From the NCBI GenBank assembly GCA_905235305.1, contig CAJOLC010000034.1, positions 1 through 45,367 on the forward strand: 45,367 nucleotides of DNA. Direction: 5' to 3'. Positions 1-7,617 of the stretch are shown here, piece by piece. Below the pieces are notes generated by a model that did not search any database, was not told the origin of the DNA, and saw only the letters and a program-made list of their open reading frames with translations. This DNA comes from an uncultured Bacteroidaceae bacterium (GTDB lineage Bacteria; Bacteroidota; Bacteroidia; Bacteroidales; Bacteroidaceae). The translations under genes and the position numbers were made by a program. How positions within the stretch are numbered: position 1 is the first letter of the stretch; each line of letters starts with the position of its first letter.

Positions 1-1
1 G

Positions 2-52
2 ATTAAGCCACTGTTCGACATTAAAGCCATCCTCGAGAACATGCAAAATTAA
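2..52 (+). CDS. Possible 3' end of an unidentified gene cut by the window edge
   Basis: The first bases read in frame 2 as sixteen residues ending in ILENMQN followed by TAA at 50-52. The codons look ordinary, so this could be the C-terminus of a plus-strand gene that begins outside the window. Sixteen residues are too few to identify a family, and an open frame this short can occur by chance. Confidence 0.25.
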   Translation: MKPLFDIKAILENMQN

Positions 53-232
53 AATAACAGGCGCACACGTGAACTGGGTGACGCATCGCCGAAGTCAGGG
101 GATATTCCTCTCGTGGCAAAGAGCGAGTAATCGGCACATCTCCTTCTTTCTTCAAGTGTGTTTCGAGGCAGTTATCATACTTGGTTACATAACATGCCAT
201 GCCAATTTCCTCAACGCATTAGGGAGGAGTGA
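53..232. other. Intergenic stretch with no supported gene
   Basis: Nothing convincing is seen here. A 73-residue open frame (69-290, plus) runs through it and into the tandem repeat at 241-284, but its sequence has no recognisable domain and its end is made of repeat units, so I do not call it a gene. Confidence 0.5.
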
Positions 233-298
233 TTGCAGCATCATGAACCTGCAATTGAATATTCATGAACCTGCAATTGAATATTCATGATGCTGCAA
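233..298. repeat. 22-bp tandem array 1 inside a 15-bp inverted repeat
   Basis: Two identical 22-bp units lie at 241-262 and 263-284. Each contributes to a TGAATATTCA palindrome followed by CATGA. The pair is enclosed by perfect 15-bp inverted arms, TTGCAGCATCATGAA at 233-247 and its reverse complement at 284-298. The short spacer between palindromes reads CCTGCAAT. The period and the palindromic word plus short spacer design match five other arrays in this window, although the word itself is different. Confidence 0.8.
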
Positions 299-302
299 GC
301 AA

Positions 303-360
303 CTCACACTAATGCATCGGCTGTTCCGATGTGGTGAGCGTCCTGAACCTCATGGCTGAG
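303..360. other. Two consecutive hairpins
   Basis: CATCGG (315-320) and CCGATG (326-331) form a stem with a 5-nt loop. It is nested within CTCAC (303-307) and GTGAG (334-338). A second small hairpin, CTCA-TGGC-TGAG, follows at 349-360. With the inverted repeat at 233-298 and the long hairpin at 374-432 this makes an unusually structured 200-bp stretch. It could be a 3' structure of the GH2 transcript or a small RNA; the sequence alone does not decide. Confidence 0.35.
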
Positions 361-373
361 TGGTGGGACAAAC

Positions 374-432
374 AAGGAAGAGCAACGCCTCGTGGAAGCA
401 GAATGTCTGCTGCACGGGCGTTGCTCTTCCTT
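374..432. terminator. Long perfect hairpin downstream of the GH2 gene
   Basis: Arms AAGGAAGAGCAACGCC (374-389) and its exact reverse complement (417-432) form a 16-bp stem. Inside is a second hairpin, AGCAGA-ATG-TCTGCT (397-411). It lies 53 bp beyond the GH2 stop codon on the minus strand, where a terminator or 3' stabilising structure would be expected. Neither side has a good T-run, so a classical intrinsic terminator is not proven. Confidence 0.45.
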
Positions 433-484
433 CGTCGAGAGCGGGAACTCGTTCCCTCCCAGCTATTGTAGCGGGATAGCTCCC

Positions 485-2260
485 TTATTTCTTCTGATAA
501 TAGTCGTGGATGATGTACCAGGCTTGCTTGCGTTCGCCTTTGTCGCCGACGAGTCCCTTGCGGTTGAAACCTTCCTGGAAGGTCTGATGCAGGCGGGTGG
601 GGCTGCGGAAGTCGAAGAGTATCCAGGGACTGATGCCTGCAAGGTTGGGGATGTTCTGGAACATCTCAAGGTTCATGCGGTACAGCTTTGCCTGGAAGTC
701 CTCACTCCAGCTGCCCGCCACATCCTCCTGTCCTCGGATGCCGGCCTTGGCTTCGGCACCGAACTCGCTGATGAAGATGGGCTTGTCCGTCGCTACCTCC
801 CAATGGATGTCCTTAGGTGCCTTAGGCCAACCTTCGTACCATCCCATGTACTTGTTTATGCCGACCATGTCGAGGTTCTGGTAGAAGTCGTCGTTCATAA
901 GGAACTTGTCGGCCTTGCGGTCAAAGTAGGCGAGGTCGAAGGCTGCTACGAAGAGTCGCGTCGTGTCAATGTCCTTGCCGGTCTGAAGCAGACTGGAGAG
1001 GAACTTGTTGCGTTCAGGCGTGTTGCGTGTCTCGTTGGCAATGCCCCAGAAGCAGTCGGCGCATCGGTTCTTGTCGCGTTGGATGGTTTCGGAGAGCATA
1101 CGCTGCGCCTTCTCCAGCGTCTTGATGTTCTTGAAGTCGATGGCTTGCCATACGGGTATCTCCTGCCATATCATGATGCCCCGACGCTCTGCTCCGCGTA
1201 CCATGTGGCGGCTCTGCTGGTAGTGAGCCAAACGTATCACGTTCACACCCAGTGCCTGTGCTTCGTTGAGGAGCAAGTCGGCGTCTGCTTCCGTACAGGC
1301 ACGCCGCTTCTGCATCGGTATTTCTTCGTGGATGCTGATGCCTTTGAGGAAGATGGGCTCGCCGTTGAGCAGCACCTGCGTGCCCTGCACTTCTATGTTG
1401 CGGAAGCCTATCTCGTCCGTCACTTCGTCGTCAGCAGTGCGCAGTTCCACCTTATATAGTTTGGGGTTGGCAGGGCACCATCTCGTGAGCTTCTTCACAG
1501 GGATGTCTGCCGAGGCAATGCCGGCATCGTCGGTTGTCATCTTGATAGTCTTCTTCAACTCTGGTATGGAAAGCGTCACGGTCTGTCCGGCAACGGCTTC
1601 CGAAAGGTTGATGCGGGCGTGGATAAGGTCGCTGCGATGCTTGTCGAGCTGTATGAAGTAGTCGCTGATGTAGCGTTGCGGCACGATGCGAAGCGTAACG
1701 TCTCGGGTGATGCCGCCGTAGTTGAACCAGTCGAAGCTCATGGCCGGGATGGCATCCACCTCGCGACGGTTGTTCACGCGCACTGCCACGAAGTTGTCGC
1801 CGTCCTTCAGCAGTTCGGTGATGTCCGTGGTGAACTCTGTGAAGGAGCCTTCGTGAGTGCAGGCTTCCTTGCCTCCCACATAGACTTTCGCCCTGTAGCT
1901 GACGCCTCCGAAGCAGAGCAGATAGCGTCGGCCAGCCTCTGGCTTGATGTCGAAATGGCGGCCATACCAGACCGTGCCTTCGTAGTATTTGAGGTCTTCC
2001 CGCTGGGAATTCCAGTCGCCCGGCACGCGGAGTGTCTCGGCGTCGTCAATGGAATACTCCTCTCGGTCGTTCTTTCCCCAGGCACGGTCACCACGGGCAA
2101 TGCCCCTGTCGGCATCGTATTGGTCGATTACAAAGTTCCAGTCGCCATTGAGCGAAACTTCGCGGCGTGCGTCGTCCGTCGCTGCTTCGGCTCGAAGCGT
2201 TGCCCACGAAGACGGACAAAGCATGGCAGCCAGCAGCACAAAACCTACTTTACAGTTCAT
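485..2260 (-). CDS. Secreted glycoside hydrolase family 2 protein
   Basis: A 591-residue protein with an N-terminal signal peptide (hydrophobic stretch about residues 5-20, likely cleavage near residue 26). The usual GH2 order is visible: a jelly-roll sugar-binding domain (about 35-190, with VWYGRHF and YGGITRDV), an immunoglobulin-like domain (about 195-290) and a TIM barrel (about 290-585). The acid/base is Glu410 in GIANETRN and the nucleophile is Glu499 in ISEFGAEA. GH2 enzymes of this size include beta-glucuronidases and beta-galactosidases; the substrate cannot be told from sequence alone. It lies 97 bp downstream of the other glycosidase gene on the same strand and is probably co-transcribed, suggesting joint breakdown of one glycan. 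No SusC/SusD pair is in the window. Confidence 0.9.
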   Translation of the reverse strand: MNCKVGFVLLAAMLCPSSWATLRAEAATDDARREVSLNGDWNFVIDQYDADRGIARGDRAWGKNDREEYSIDDAETLRVPGDWNSQREDLKYYEGTVWYGRHFDIKPEAGRRYLLCFGGVSYRAKVYVGGKEACTHEGSFTEFTTDITELLKDGDNFVAVRVNNRREVDAIPAMSFDWFNYGGITRDVTLRIVPQRYISDYFIQLDKHRSDLIHARINLSEAVAGQTVTLSIPELKKTIKMTTDDAGIASADIPVKKLTRWCPANPKLYKVELRTADDEVTDEIGFRNIEVQGTQVLLNGEPIFLKGISIHEEIPMQKRRACTEADADLLLNEAQALGVNVIRLAHYQQSRHMVRGAERRGIMIWQEIPVWQAIDFKNIKTLEKAQRMLSETIQRDKNRCADCFWGIANETRNTPERNKFLSSLLQTGKDIDTTRLFVAAFDLAYFDRKADKFLMNDDFYQNLDMVGINKYMGWYEGWPKAPKDIHWEVATDKPIFISEFGAEAKAGIRGQEDVAGSWSEDFQAKLYRMNLEMFQNIPNLAGISPWILFDFRSPTRLHQTFQEGFNRKGLVGDKGERKQAWYIIHDYYQKK

Positions 2261-2357
2261 AATAGCTATTTACGATTTGTCAAATTGTTGTTTGCGATTA
2301 GTTTGAAGCCTCAGGGGACAAACCTTTCCCTGCCTCTTCTCGCCCCTTTTCATTCTT

Positions 2358-4070
2358 TCATTTTTTCATTATCTCATTATTCTTCGTCACCTTGATGAAT
2401 GCCACTTCTTTGTTGGAGATGTTGATGTAGAAGACTTTCCCTTTGGCGGCTGGCAGGTTCTCCTTGTGCGTTTCGGTCAGGATGCCGTCCTTGTATATCT
2501 CAATCCTATAGCCGCCGGCCTCGTTGACCCTGACCTCTACGGGTATGTCGATACGGTTTTCCTTCGTCTCGTCTGGCATGTCGTCGGGGAAATGGAGTAT
2601 GCCGAGCGTCTGTTCGTTACCGTTGTGCAGGCAGCTGACCTTGCCGCCGCCGTAGGTAGCGGTGATGGAGATGTTGTCACCCGTGCCGGGCAATCCCGGC
2701 CAGATGATGTCCTCGTTTGCTGCAACCATTGCCATAAACTTCCTGTAATACTCGCCATATTCGTTGGTTTCCCCCTCGGGATTGCCCACATGGCCGTAGG
2801 AATAGACTGCAAACCCTTGCGAGCCTCGTTCGAGGAAGCCAACCATGTACTCTTGGGTATAAGGCCATGTGTTGAGACTCCTAATGCCTATCTCCGTACT
2901 CATCAGGAGGGGGAGTCGGGTAGGGTAGCTCCAAGTGTCGTTAACCCTGTAAACCTGGTCGAGATTCTTCCAGATGTTCAGGGCGGAAGGCCAGTAGAAC
3001 ATCGTGGCAATGGCGTCTATCTTACTGTCGCGGAACGTGGTGGCATCGGTGCCGCTACGGTCGATGATGCCCGTCTCGCCCTTTTCCGGACCACCGGCAA
3101 TCGGGTTCATCATGGTGATTTTATATGGGTCTTGCAGGTGAAAGGCAGTAGTGAATCTCGAGAACCACAGTTTGACGATGCCCAACTTGAAGCGGTTCCA
3201 TGAGGTTTCGCCTGTCTCTTCCTTCCACTTCTCAAAGGCTTCCAGCGTGTAGGGGTTGAAGTCTGCGTCTTCTCCCTGGTAGCTGATGTGCTCCTCATTA
3301 CCAATCTGTACGCCGATCACGTCTTCCGAATCCTTGTAATGGCTGGCAAGCTGTCCCAGCATCCTTACTATCCTTCCATAGACAACGGGGTGGGAGTAGC
3401 ACGGCATAATTTCAGAGTATTTCCTTTCTCGCTGTGTCTTGATGTCCTTGATGATGTTGCCTTCCTTGTCCTTCACCCATTGTATGGCGTAGTTGTCGCC
3501 GTCCCTTGTGTCGAGATTGTACATCCAGAGATCCTCGGGAGCCGTTAGGAATGGCATGTCGAACTGCTCGTGCATGAACAGCACCCACACGATTTTCACG
3601 CCGTGACGCTTGGCCTTCTCCAGTATCCCGTCGGTATATGTGAAGTCGAACCTACCGTCCTGAGGCTCGATGTCGCTCCAGTGTATCATGAACATGGCAG
3701 CGTTCGCGCCCAGTTTGCTGTAGGCTTCGAAGACTTTGTCGTAGTCGGTGTCGCTGCCTTTCCTTCTCGTGTCCCAGAAACCCACCTCGATGCCTCTCAT
3801 GTAGAAAGGTTGCAACTCGCCGTCAGCACCTTTGGCCATGATTGCCAGCTTCTCGTTGCTGTTGCGCACCAATGCCAAGGGGACGCCTTTCTTCCGAGCC
3901 TCTTCCTTCGACAGAATCGTTGCGGTCTTCACCTCGAATGCAGTGTCAAACAGGCACTCGACGTTTTCTATCGCCTTACTTCCCGTGCCGGCTTTCTTCT
4001 TGTTCTGTGCTCCGGCACACCATGCCGAGCAGAATGCTGAGAACAGCATAATAATAATCGTTCTTTTCAT
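2358..4070 (-). CDS. Secreted GH42/GH35-like glycosidase
   Basis: A 570-residue protein with a signal peptide (hydrophobic residues 4-20, ending CAGAQ). The body is a TIM barrel of the GH-A clan: WSDIEPQDGRFDF (about 131-143) is the strand-loop typical of GH42/GH35 beta-galactosidases. Glu259 in IGNEEH fits the acid/base and Glu393 in STEIG fits the nucleophile. Family placement is by motif and fold resemblance, so the substrate (possibly a beta-galactoside) is an inference. It is first in a two-gene minus-strand unit with the GH2 gene. A TAACTTTG box at 4098-4105 sits upstream of its start and a TGTG-N5-CACA dyad lies just behind that box, so catabolic control is possible. Confidence 0.8.
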   Translation of the reverse strand: MKRTIIIMLFSAFCSAWCAGAQNKKKAGTGSKAIENVECLFDTAFEVKTATILSKEEARKKGVPLALVRNSNEKLAIMAKGADGELQPFYMRGIEVGFWDTRRKGSDTDYDKVFEAYSKLGANAAMFMIHWSDIEPQDGRFDFTYTDGILEKAKRHGVKIVWVLFMHEQFDMPFLTAPEDLWMYNLDTRDGDNYAIQWVKDKEGNIIKDIKTQRERKYSEIMPCYSHPVVYGRIVRMLGQLASHYKDSEDVIGVQIGNEEHISYQGEDADFNPYTLEAFEKWKEETGETSWNRFKLGIVKLWFSRFTTAFHLQDPYKITMMNPIAGGPEKGETGIIDRSGTDATTFRDSKIDAIATMFYWPSALNIWKNLDQVYRVNDTWSYPTRLPLLMSTEIGIRSLNTWPYTQEYMVGFLERGSQGFAVYSYGHVGNPEGETNEYGEYYRKFMAMVAANEDIIWPGLPGTGDNISITATYGGGKVSCLHNGNEQTLGILHFPDDMPDETKENRIDIPVEVRVNEAGGYRIEIYKDGILTETHKENLPAAKGKVFYINISNKEVAFIKVTKNNEIMKK

Positions 4071-4097
4071 CTTTAATTCTTTTTATCTTTTCTCCTA

Positions 4098-4105
4098 CAA
4101 AGTTA
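4098..4105 (-). promoter_or_regulatory. Bacteroidetes -7 box upstream of the GH42-like gene
   Basis: The minus strand reads TAACTTTG, matching TAnnTTTG, 27 bp upstream of the start codon. No clear TTTG is found 19 bp further upstream. Instead the segment around 4121-4133 holds a TGTG-N5-CACA dyad, which resembles a Crp-type site and could help recruit polymerase. Confidence 0.5.
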
Positions 4106-4216
4106 ATAATAATCCTAATTGTGTGAATCACATTGCGGTATAAAATATCCTTTACTGGCAAAACTTAAGTGATGCTGGATATAGGATTCCCCACTGGCTT
4201 CTTATCATCCTATCTC

Positions 4217-4885
4217 TTACTGATAGACTCTTTCCCCAAATATAAGGCTGCCAATACGAACCATGTTCGAGCCGTGGCGGACGGCAATTGAGTAGTCGTG
4301 GCTCATGCCCCAGGAACATATGGAACGCTTGCCTTTGAACACTGAGTATTGACTGCTTATTGTCTCGAAGAGCAGCCTTGCCTGTTCGAATTCACTGGCT
4401 ATCTGGGCTTCGTCGTCCGTGTTGGTTGCCATGCACATAAGGCCCTCTATGCTGACGTTTTCGTACAGTTGCCATGTGCCACTCGCAATGAATGCAAGCA
4501 ACTCCTCGGGAAGGAAACCGAACTTTGTCTCTTCCTTGGCAATATGTACTTGCATGAGCACGGGTATGACTCGCCCATTCTTCTTCGCTTGCTTATCGAT
4601 TTCCTTCAGCAAGTGTTCCGAATCAACAGCATGGATAAGGCTAATGAATGGTGCGATGTATTTCACCTTATTCGTCTGCAGATGCCCTATGAAGTGCCAT
4701 TCAATATCCTTTGGCAATGCCTCGTACTTCTGCACGAGCTCCTGCACATGGCTCTCGCCGAAGATGCGCTGCCCATTGTCGTATGCTTCTTGAATCATTA
4801 TGGCAGGATGGTACTTACTGACAGCCACCAACTGCACACCTTTGGGCAATGTCTGTCTAATGCTGTTTATCTTTTCAACAACCAT
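4217..4885 (-). CDS. yggS: YggS/PROSC family PLP homeostasis protein
   Basis: A 222-residue single-domain alanine-racemase-fold protein that binds pyridoxal phosphate and buffers its supply; the family has no known catalytic activity. Lys24 in AVSKYHP is the PLP lysine. Other family signatures are FGESHVQEL, WHFIGHLQTNK, and the C-terminal SWGMSHDYSIAVRHGSNMVR and FGER. Length is normal for the family. It is followed upstream by the DUF4494 gene with only 15 bp between them, so the two are probably one transcript. Confidence 0.95.
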   Translation of the reverse strand: MVVEKINSIRQTLPKGVQLVAVSKYHPAIMIQEAYDNGQRIFGESHVQELVQKYEALPKDIEWHFIGHLQTNKVKYIAPFISLIHAVDSEHLLKEIDKQAKKNGRVIPVLMQVHIAKEETKFGFLPEELLAFIASGTWQLYENVSIEGLMCMATNTDDEAQIASEFEQARLLFETISSQYSVFKGKRSICSWGMSHDYSIAVRHGSNMVRIGSLIFGERVYQ

Positions 4886-4900
4886 TTGCTATGGGATAGA

Positions 4901-5347
4901 TTATAGGTCAGAGGCTTTGAACTTAAACACATCGATGATGGCCGTCTCAGTAATAGAGACGATGACCCATTCGCCAAGGGTGCCTTTCATGGCTTCATCG
5001 AGCCTGGCAACAGCGCGGTGAAAGTCGTTGGCCTGGATGAGTGCCGATTGTACGGTACGCTTCTCCACGGCCGTCTTTTCGTCGATTGAAATGTAGGCGA
5101 TGCGTGCTTTGAACCAATGATCATCGTTTAGGTCTTCACTGTCGAATAGGTCGGACAGCCGCGCCCGCTTGATGTCGGTCACGATGAACTCGCCTGTCAT
5201 GAAAGGTGTAATCTCTTCGATGAACCGTTTCTCAGCTTCAGTGAAACTGATGGCATCTACTAAATATGTCTCCGTGGTCTTCTTGACGAGACCGCTCTCC
5301 AAGGTCTTGTCGTAACGGACCTTGCATTCAAACCATTCGCTTTGCAT
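4901..5347 (-). CDS. DUF4494 domain protein
   Basis: A 148-residue soluble protein recognisable as DUF4494, a family largely confined to Bacteroidetes and without a known function. It begins MQSEWFECKVRYDKT and is rich in beta and charged segments, with no signal peptide or membrane segment. It sits between yggS (15 bp downstream) and the radical SAM gene (41 bp upstream) on the same strand, so it may belong to that transcript. Function unknown. Confidence 0.85.
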   Translation of the reverse strand: MQSEWFECKVRYDKTLESGLVKKTTETYLVDAISFTEAEKRFIEEITPFMTGEFIVTDIKRARLSDLFDSEDLNDDHWFKARIAYISIDEKTAVEKRTVQSALIQANDFHRAVARLDEAMKGTLGEWVIVSITETAIIDVFKFKASDL

Positions 5348-5388
5348 ATAAATGAATTAGATATTTTTAATGTATTATCAATTTGTAC

Positions 5389-7200
5389 TTACTTTTTGTA
5401 CCAGAAGAAGTAGCTGTTCTGCTTCCGCTTTTCCTCAGGTGTCTTAGCACTGAATACTTTTTCGAGCGTGTAGGGATGATAGCCGGTTGCCCAACATGTT
5501 GTGCTGACAGTCATAGGCGTAGGCGTGAAGTCCTGAACCTGCTCGAGTTTGAAGTTCATCTCTCTTGTCAGTTTGGCAAGCTCTGCCATGTCTTGCTCAG
5601 TACAACCTGGGTGCGAACTAATGAAGTAGGGAATAAGTTGCTGCCTCAGTCCTGCCTTGCTGCAAGTAGCATCGAAGATGTTCTTAAACTCTCTGAAAAG
5701 CTTGAAGGAAGGCTTTCGCATTATATTTAGAACAGTATCGCTTGTATGCTCTGGAGCCACCTTCAGCCGCCCACTCACGTGCTTTATGATAAGTTCCTTA
5801 GTATATTCTCTTGCTGCATGGTTCATGGCTTCATTTTTCCAGTCATGGAGCAACATGTCGTAGCGAACGCCACTGCCTATAAAACTTTTCTTGATGCCAG
5901 GCAGAGCATCAACAGCCCTATATATGTCGAGCAGAGGACGGTGGTCTCCGTTCAAGTTCGGACAGATGGCAGGATGGATGCACGACGGGCGTTTGCACTT
6001 CTCGCACACCTCCTGGCGTTTTCCTCTCATCCTATACATATTGGCACTCGGCCCCCCTAAGTCACTCAAATAGCCTTTGAAGTCTGGCATCTGAGTAATG
6101 GCCTTTACTTCTTTTAATATACTTTCTTTCGAACGGCTCACGATGAACTTCCCTTGATGAGCACTGATTGTGCAGAATGCACAACCCCCAAAGCATCCGC
6201 GATGCAATGTAACGCTGAAGCGTATCATATCGTAGGCCGGTATGCGTTTGCCATTGTACTTGGGATGAGGTAGTCGTGTATAAGGTAAGTCGAAACTGTG
6301 ATCCAGTTCCTCCGATGTTAGAGGAGGATAGGGAGGATTAATAACGACCCACTTGTCTTTGGTCTGTTGCAGAAGTCGCTGAGCCTGGATTTTGTTGCTT
6401 TCTTCCTCTATATGTCGGAAGTTCTCGGCATGAAGTCGAGGTTGTTTCAAGCAATCCTCATAGCTGTGCAGCACGATGTCATCCTCCGTAATGCCTCCAG
6501 GTATGTCTTCCAACTTGCAGACGAATGCAATCTGGTGAGACATCTTTGCGATTACCTCACGAAGCACATCTCTTGTTATACAGGCTTCACCATTTTCGTC
6601 GTAATGGAGTAGGGGATGGAAATCTTCTATTGCATCGCTAAGCAGACGAACGAGTTCCAGCGTTGGCTTCTCGCCCATTCCGTATGTAATGAGGTCGCCA
6701 TCGCAGTCCATGAGGATGCTTGGACGAAAACTTTCCTGCCAGTAGTCGTAGTGCATCACCCTTCGCAAACTTGCTTCGATGCCTCCAAGTACAATGGGCA
6801 CATCGGGAAAGAGCTTCCTCAGTATGTTTGTATAGACGATGGTAGGGTATTCCGGACGCATATCGTGACGTCCGTCAGGACTATATGCATCTTCACTTCT
6901 CAGACGACGCGCAGCTGTGTACTTGTTCACCATGCTGTCCATGCATCCAGGCGAGATACCAAAGAAGAGACGTGGCCTGCCAAGCTTCTTGAAATCACGG
7001 AAATCTCCATGCCAGTCGGGTTGTGGCACGATGGCAACTCGTAAGCCTTCCGCTTCAAGCAAGCGTCCGATGACGGCAGCGCCGAAGGCAGGATGGTCCA
7101 CATAGGCATCTGCACTGAAGAGTATTACGTCAGCATGATTCCAACCACGCAAATCCATCTCCTTGCGTGTGGTCGGCAGCCAATCCGTCAAGTTTGCCAT
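5389..7200 (-). CDS. ygiQ: YgiQ family (UPF0313) radical SAM protein
   Basis: A 603-residue protein close to full length for the family. An N-terminal B12-binding-like Rossmann region (about 20-180, with VIVLGGIEASLRR-like text) precedes a radical SAM core whose CxxxCxxC is Cys336, Cys340 and Cys343 in RGCFGGCAFC. A family-specific cysteine cluster (CEKCKRPSCIHPAIC) follows near residue 400, and the typical DFTPTPMTVSTT and Y-HPYT segments lie near the C-terminus. The reaction catalysed by this family is not established. The gene is 18 bp downstream of a small unknown gene on the same strand. Confidence 0.93.
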   Translation of the reverse strand: MANLTDWLPTTRKEMDLRGWNHADVILFSADAYVDHPAFGAAVIGRLLEAEGLRVAIVPQPDWHGDFRDFKKLGRPRLFFGISPGCMDSMVNKYTAARRLRSEDAYSPDGRHDMRPEYPTIVYTNILRKLFPDVPIVLGGIEASLRRVMHYDYWQESFRPSILMDCDGDLITYGMGEKPTLELVRLLSDAIEDFHPLLHYDENGEACITRDVLREVIAKMSHQIAFVCKLEDIPGGITEDDIVLHSYEDCLKQPRLHAENFRHIEEESNKIQAQRLLQQTKDKWVVINPPYPPLTSEELDHSFDLPYTRLPHPKYNGKRIPAYDMIRFSVTLHRGCFGGCAFCTISAHQGKFIVSRSKESILKEVKAITQMPDFKGYLSDLGGPSANMYRMRGKRQEVCEKCKRPSCIHPAICPNLNGDHRPLLDIYRAVDALPGIKKSFIGSGVRYDMLLHDWKNEAMNHAAREYTKELIIKHVSGRLKVAPEHTSDTVLNIMRKPSFKLFREFKNIFDATCSKAGLRQQLIPYFISSHPGCTEQDMAELAKLTREMNFKLEQVQDFTPTPMTVSTTCWATGYHPYTLEKVFSAKTPEEKRKQNSYFFWYKK

Positions 7201-7218
7201 AAATTAAACCACTGCTAA

Positions 7219-7545
7219 TTAATCATCCCTCTGTGATGTCTTCAATGCCTCAATCTGTTCTTTCTTCCAATCGATGAAGAGCAGGATAAGTTGATGTAAG
7301 CCAAAAGCCTTCATGTCGTTATGGAAGATAATGTGTTCGCAAAGGTCAAGCAAATCAGAATCTGGCTTATCATTTGAAAGCAAGCCACGCACGTTGAGAC
7401 GTAACTTCTCAAGGACATTCTCTTCAACAATGCCGTTGCTATCAAGTAAGTCCGAGAAAAGGGAGTAGCGGTCGATGGTCTTCAAGTGAGAGTCTTCGAC
7501 AGAAAGTTGTCGAGAACCCTTCATGTTGCAAAGTATTGTATACAT
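7219..7545 (-). CDS. Small hypothetical protein
   Basis: A 108-residue soluble, mostly helical protein I do not recognise. Its codon use is ordinary and it sits 18 bp upstream of the radical SAM gene in the same direction, which supports a real gene. A second in-frame ATG (residue 8, start at 7524) is equally plausible. There is no signal peptide, membrane segment or cysteine motif. No function can be assigned. Confidence 0.6.
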   Translation of the reverse strand: MYTILCNMKGSRQLSVEDSHLKTIDRYSLFSDLLDSNGIVEENVLEKLRLNVRGLLSNDKPDSDLLDLCEHIIFHNDMKAFGLHQLILLFIDWKKEQIEALKTSQRDD

Positions 7546-7617
7546 CTTGTGAAAGAAGAATTATAAATGATGAGTAAGGACTTTTTAAACAAAGCAGGTA
7601 TTTAAAAGGATCTGTCT

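Noticed and set aside
69-290. 73-residue open frame at the left end
   Set aside because: It ends in repeat-array sequence and shows no family features.
392-1459. 355-residue open frame on the plus strand
   Set aside because: It is antisense to the GH2 gene, has no domain, and its composition is that of a reversed coding strand.
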